Assembly (NCBI RefSeq): GCF_017303055.1
Contig: NZ_JAEKJT010000004.1
Location: forward strand, 1-64,000
From: Halomonas litopenaei
Lineage (GTDB): Bacteria > Pseudomonadota > Gammaproteobacteria > Pseudomonadales > Halomonadaceae
Reading direction: 5' to 3'
Length of the DNA stretch: 64,000 nt
Program-made: the position numbers and the translations under genes
Notes under the pieces: generated by a model
Databases searched by the model: none
Told to the model about the DNA's origin: nothing
What the model saw: only the letters and a program-made list of their open reading frames with translations
Shown: piece by piece, positions 61,411-64,000 of the stretch
Position numbering within the stretch: the stretch's first letter is position 1
Layout: each line of letters starts with the position of its first letter

Positions 61411-61828
61411 CGAGGCTTCCTCGCAGGAAAAAAGTTTGCCGATTCAGCCTACGCTCTTTTTTCTCCGCGATAACGCCCCAAACCGAGGTATTCCCTTCTT
61501 CGGTGACTCGTATCAACAGCGTGAAGTAAGACGAATTTATTCGACATCGATCATGAAATGCGGCTCCGCAACCCATCATTGATCTGCATGCCTGGACGGC
61601 AACGATAGCCACCTCATGTGACCACCACTTGGGTCAAGTATTGAGCACTTTCACGAACGTCCACTCCTCTGCCTCAGGACGCCATAAAAAGAGACACCTG
61701 CACCAGAAAGCCGCCCAAAAGAAGTCGTAAACAGAACAACACACAGCATGAGAGAACGCGCAGAGCATACGAGAACGCACCGAGACACGGCGAACACGCA
61801 GGGAGAAAGCACAGGAAAAACGAAAAAG
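61411..61828. other. intergenic region upstream of the arc operon
   Basis: About 420 bp without a supported gene. It should hold the arcD promoter; its serB-proximal part is rich in A and G on the plus strand (about 61749-61830). A short open frame covering 61651-61875 crosses the serB terminator and has no ribosome site or family match. Confidence 0.5.
61503..61516. promoter_or_regulatory. candidate ANR/FNR box upstream of arcD
   Basis: GTGAC-TCGT-ATCAA matches the TTGAC-N4-ATCAA consensus at nine of ten informative positions and lies about 93-106 bp before the arcD start. Anaerobic activation of arc operons by ANR is established in pseudomonads; here it is inferred from one site. Confidence 0.4.
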
Positions 61829-61847
61829 AGGAGTCCGAAGACTCCCC
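61829..61847 (-). terminator. rho-independent terminator of serB
   Basis: On the minus strand GGAGTC-TTCG-GACTCC, a stem capped by the stable TTCG tetraloop, is followed by TCTTTTTCG. It lies about 105 bp after the serB stop codon, beyond the 14-bp tandem repeat. Confidence 0.9.
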
Positions 61848-61892
61848 TTTCGAGTGTGCTGGCATGGTGCCCCATCCAGCGTGATGTCCTTT

Positions 61893-61968
61893 CCGGTCAG
61901 TCTTGGCCGATCAGTCTTGGCCGGTCAGTCTTGGCCGGTCAGTCTTGGCCGGTCAGTCTTGCTCCAAA
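61893..61968. repeat. 14-bp tandem repeat overlapping the serB stop codon
   Basis: Five 14-bp units. On the minus strand serB ends GAG CAA GAC TGA CCGG and is followed by four copies of CCAAGACTGACCGG (one with GATCGG). Each unit repeats the gene's final Asp codon and TGA stop. The array lies between the stop codon and the terminator. Confidence 0.92.
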
Positions 61969-63161
61969 TCCGCCTGGCGATAGCCGATCAGGTACAGCAC
62001 GGCATCAAGACCAAGGGTCGAGATACTCTGTCTCGCCTGGGCTCTGACCATGGGCTTGGCCCTGAAGGCAATTCCCAGGCCGGCTGCCGCCAGCATCTTG
62101 AGATCGTTGGCACCATCTCCCACGGCGATGGTCTGCTCCATGGAGATGCCCTCGCGCTGGGCGATCTCGCGCAGCAACAGCGCCTTGCGATCGGCGTCCA
62201 CAATCGGCTCACGCACCTCACCGGTGACCTTGCCGTTCTCGATGACCAGCTCATTGGCGTGGATTTCATCGAAGCCTAGGCGTTGCTGGAGATAGCGCGC
62301 GAAGTAGGTAAAGCCACCGGACAGGATAGCGGTGCGATAGCCCAAGCGCTTAAGCTGAGCCATCAGTGTCTCGACGCCGTCCATTAACGGCAGCTCAGCG
62401 GCGATCTCGGCCAGCACGGACTCATCCAGCCCCTTGAGCTTGGACATGCGTTCGCGGAAGCTCTCCTGGAAGTCCAGCTCACCGCGCATGGCCCGCTCGG
62501 TGACCTCCGCCACTTCGTCATAGACACCGTGACGCCTGGCCAGCTCATCGATGACCTCGGCCTTGATCAGGGTCGAATCCATGTCGAAACACACCAGACG
62601 ACGGTGAGTACGCCAGATCGAGTCTTCCTGCAGCGCGATATCCACCCCGTGGGCCGCGCCCAGGGCCAGGGCCTTCTCGCGCAGCGACTCGAGATCGATC
62701 TGTTCGCCGCGCAGCCAGCATTCGACGCAGCTGCCCTGGGCCGGTGCCTCGCCGTCCAGCGGCTCGCGTCCGGACAGGCGATGCATCAACTCCACCGTCA
62801 GGCCATGCTCTGCCGTCAGCGCCCCCACTTCGGCCAGGATGCCGGCAGGCAGTCGCGGCGCCAGCAAGGTCATGATCCAGCGCGGCTGACCCGCGGTCTG
62901 GCTCCAGCGATGGTACTCCTCGGCGCTGATCTGGATTGCCTGCACATCGAGCCCGAGCTCGTCGCCGGTGTGGGCCAGCGCACCTTCCAGGTCCGCCTCG
63001 TGATCCAGCGCCACCAGGGCCTCCAGCGAGACGATGCCAAAGGTCACGCTTTGGTTGATATCGAGAAGTCTTGCCCCGCTGCGGGCCAGCGCCTTGCCAA
63101 GTCCGGCCAGCTGGCCAGGACGAGCCTGGCCGGTGGCACGCATCAAGATTCTTCTGGTCAT
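61953..63161 (-). CDS. serB: phosphoserine phosphatase
   Basis: HAD-family phosphatase of 402 aa completing serine synthesis. An N-terminal regulatory half with ACT-like repeats (about 1-165) precedes the HAD domain with motif I FDMDSTLIKAE (nucleophile near residue 192), motif II ILSGGFT, and motif IV VGDGANDLKMLAAAGLGIAF. The extended form with ACT domains is common in this group. It converges on the arc region and sits beside parC. Confidence 0.95.
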   Translation of the reverse strand: MTRRILMRATGQARPGQLAGLGKALARSGARLLDINQSVTFGIVSLEALVALDHEADLEGALAHTGDELGLDVQAIQISAEEYHRWSQTAGQPRWIMTLLAPRLPAGILAEVGALTAEHGLTVELMHRLSGREPLDGEAPAQGSCVECWLRGEQIDLESLREKALALGAAHGVDIALQEDSIWRTHRRLVCFDMDSTLIKAEVIDELARRHGVYDEVAEVTERAMRGELDFQESFRERMSKLKGLDESVLAEIAAELPLMDGVETLMAQLKRLGYRTAILSGGFTYFARYLQQRLGFDEIHANELVIENGKVTGEVREPIVDADRKALLLREIAQREGISMEQTIAVGDGANDLKMLAAAGLGIAFRAKPMVRAQARQSISTLGLDAVLYLIGYRQADLEQD

Positions 63162-63225
63162 GTAGTCTGTCCTGTAACCTCACCGCCTTGTATGGGGTGG
63201 CGACAACGTGAACCCCCACCGAGGA

Positions 63226-64000
63226 TCAGGCCTCGACGCGCTCCAGCCGATCAACCTTCTGCAGACCGCGCGGCAGCTTGCTGCCCCGACGCCCGCGTTC
63301 GCCGCGATAGTAGTCGAGTTCGCCATTCTTGAGCGATAGCTTACGTTTGCCAGCATGGACCACCAGGGTATCTCCTGGGGCCAACACGACCAGTCCACGC
63401 ACGAATTCTTCACGCCGGGCGGCCCGGGCGCCAGGAATGTCGAGCATCTTGTTGCCCTTGCCCTTGGACATCTCCGGCAACTGCTCCAGCGGGAACAGCA
63501 GCAGCCGCCCCTCGTTGGATACCGTGGCCACGGTCAGCTCTTCGGCCGCCGGCAGCTCCACCGGGGGCAGCACGTTGCAGCCCTTGGGCAGTGACAGCAC
63601 CGCCTTGCCGGAGCGATTCTTGCCGGTCAGGTCCTCGAGTCGCGCAACAAAGCCATAGCCGCCGTCGGAGGCCAGCAGGTAGCGGGAGTCGCCGGGTGCC
63701 AGCATGACCCCGGCCATATGCGCACCGGCCACCACGTTGACCTTGCCGGTCACCGGTTCGCCCTGGCCACGGGCGCTGGGCAACTGATGGGCCGGTAAGG
63801 TGTAGGCACGGCCGGTATCGTCCAGCAGTACCAGCGGCTGGTTGGTCTTGCCCCGGGCGGCGAGATGGAAGGCATCTCCCGCCTTGTAGGACAAGCTAGC
63901 CGGATCGATATCGTGGCCCTTGGCCGCGCGAATCCAGCCCTTCTCGGACAGCACCACGGTGACCGGGTCGGCACCGACCAGCTCGACTTCGGACAGCGCC
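63226..64000 (-). CDS. parC: DNA topoisomerase IV subunit A, C-terminal part
   Basis: About 257 codons of the C-terminal beta-pinwheel of ParC are visible; the gene continues past the window end. The frame is open to the edge (ALSEVELVGADPVTVVLSEKG and onward), with blade-like repeats such as GYGFVARLEDL, KAVLSLPKGC and EGRLLLFPLEQLPEMSKGKGNK. The segment SKGKGNK and the QPLVLLD/GRAYTL blade distinguish it from GyrA, whose GyrA-box QRRGGKG is not seen. It lies 64 bp upstream of serB on the same strand. Confidence 0.92.
   Translation of the reverse strand, partial: ALSEVELVGADPVTVVLSEKGWIRAAKGHDIDPASLSYKAGDAFHLAARGKTNQPLVLLDDTGRAYTLPAHQLPSARGQGEPVTGKVNVVAGAHMAGVMLAPGDSRYLLASDGGYGFVARLEDLTGKNRSGKAVLSLPKGCNVLPPVELPAAEELTVATVSNEGRLLLFPLEQLPEMSKGKGNKMLDIPGARAARREEFVRGLVVLAPGDTLVVHAGKRKLSLKNGELDYYRGERGRRGSKLPRGLQKVDRLERVEA

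Noticed and set aside
61651..61875. 74-codon hydrophobic frame between arcD and serB
   Set aside because: It overlaps the serB terminator, has no ribosome site and reflects the complement of a purine-rich stretch.

Overview
The window is a GC-rich, almost fully coding stretch of a gammaproteobacterial chromosome. The best guess is a halophile of the Halomonas/Chromohalobacter group. This rests on the gene families and on a sulfolactate gene set of the kind described in Chromohalobacter salexigens; it is an inference from content, with no rRNA present to confirm it. No tRNA, rRNA, insertion sequence, phage gene or CRISPR array was seen.

Layout. (1) 1-8407, minus strand: a seven-gene sugar-diacid operon, kdgD-tctC-tctB-tctA-garD-gudD-KGSADH (last gene cut by the window edge). 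It imports and converts glucarate and galactarate to 2-oxoglutarate. An AEC-family carrier diverges from it. (2) 9.6-15.0 kb: an ABM-domain protein, sixA, gpsA and pntAB; a 10-copy tandem hairpin array lies between pntB and gpsA. (3) 15.3-30.8 kb: an organosulfonate island. hpsN with two dehydrogenases (hpsO/hpsP-like), a TRAP transporter and a LacI regulator handle 2,3-dihydroxypropane-1-sulfonate (DHPS). comC, slcC, a TctABC-type importer, suyB, suyA and a GntR regulator handle sulfolactate. Together they would convert DHPS and both sulfolactate enantiomers to pyruvate plus sulfite. No sulfite oxidase or exporter is in the window. (4) 30.8-52.1 kb: housekeeping genes purA, hisZ, hflC, hflK, hflX, hfq, miaA, mutL, amiB, tsaE, nnr, queG, orn, rsgA, a rhodanese, psd, epmA, efp and epmB. 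(5) 52.3-56.3 kb: leuA with a leucine-rich leader peptide, and a secreted glycerophosphodiesterase. (6) 56.5-61.4 kb: arginine deiminase operon arcD-arcA-arcB-arcC. (7) 61.9-64.0 kb: serB and the C-terminal part of parC.

The most unusual signals are non-coding. Three genes (gudD, the ABM gene, serB) end in short tandem repeats whose unit contains the gene's own last codons and stop codon. pntB is followed by ten tandem 29-bp hairpins ending in a terminator. Two perfect LacI-type palindromes flank the DHPS genes, and a heptad repeat sits between the -35 and -10 of the suyAB promoter.
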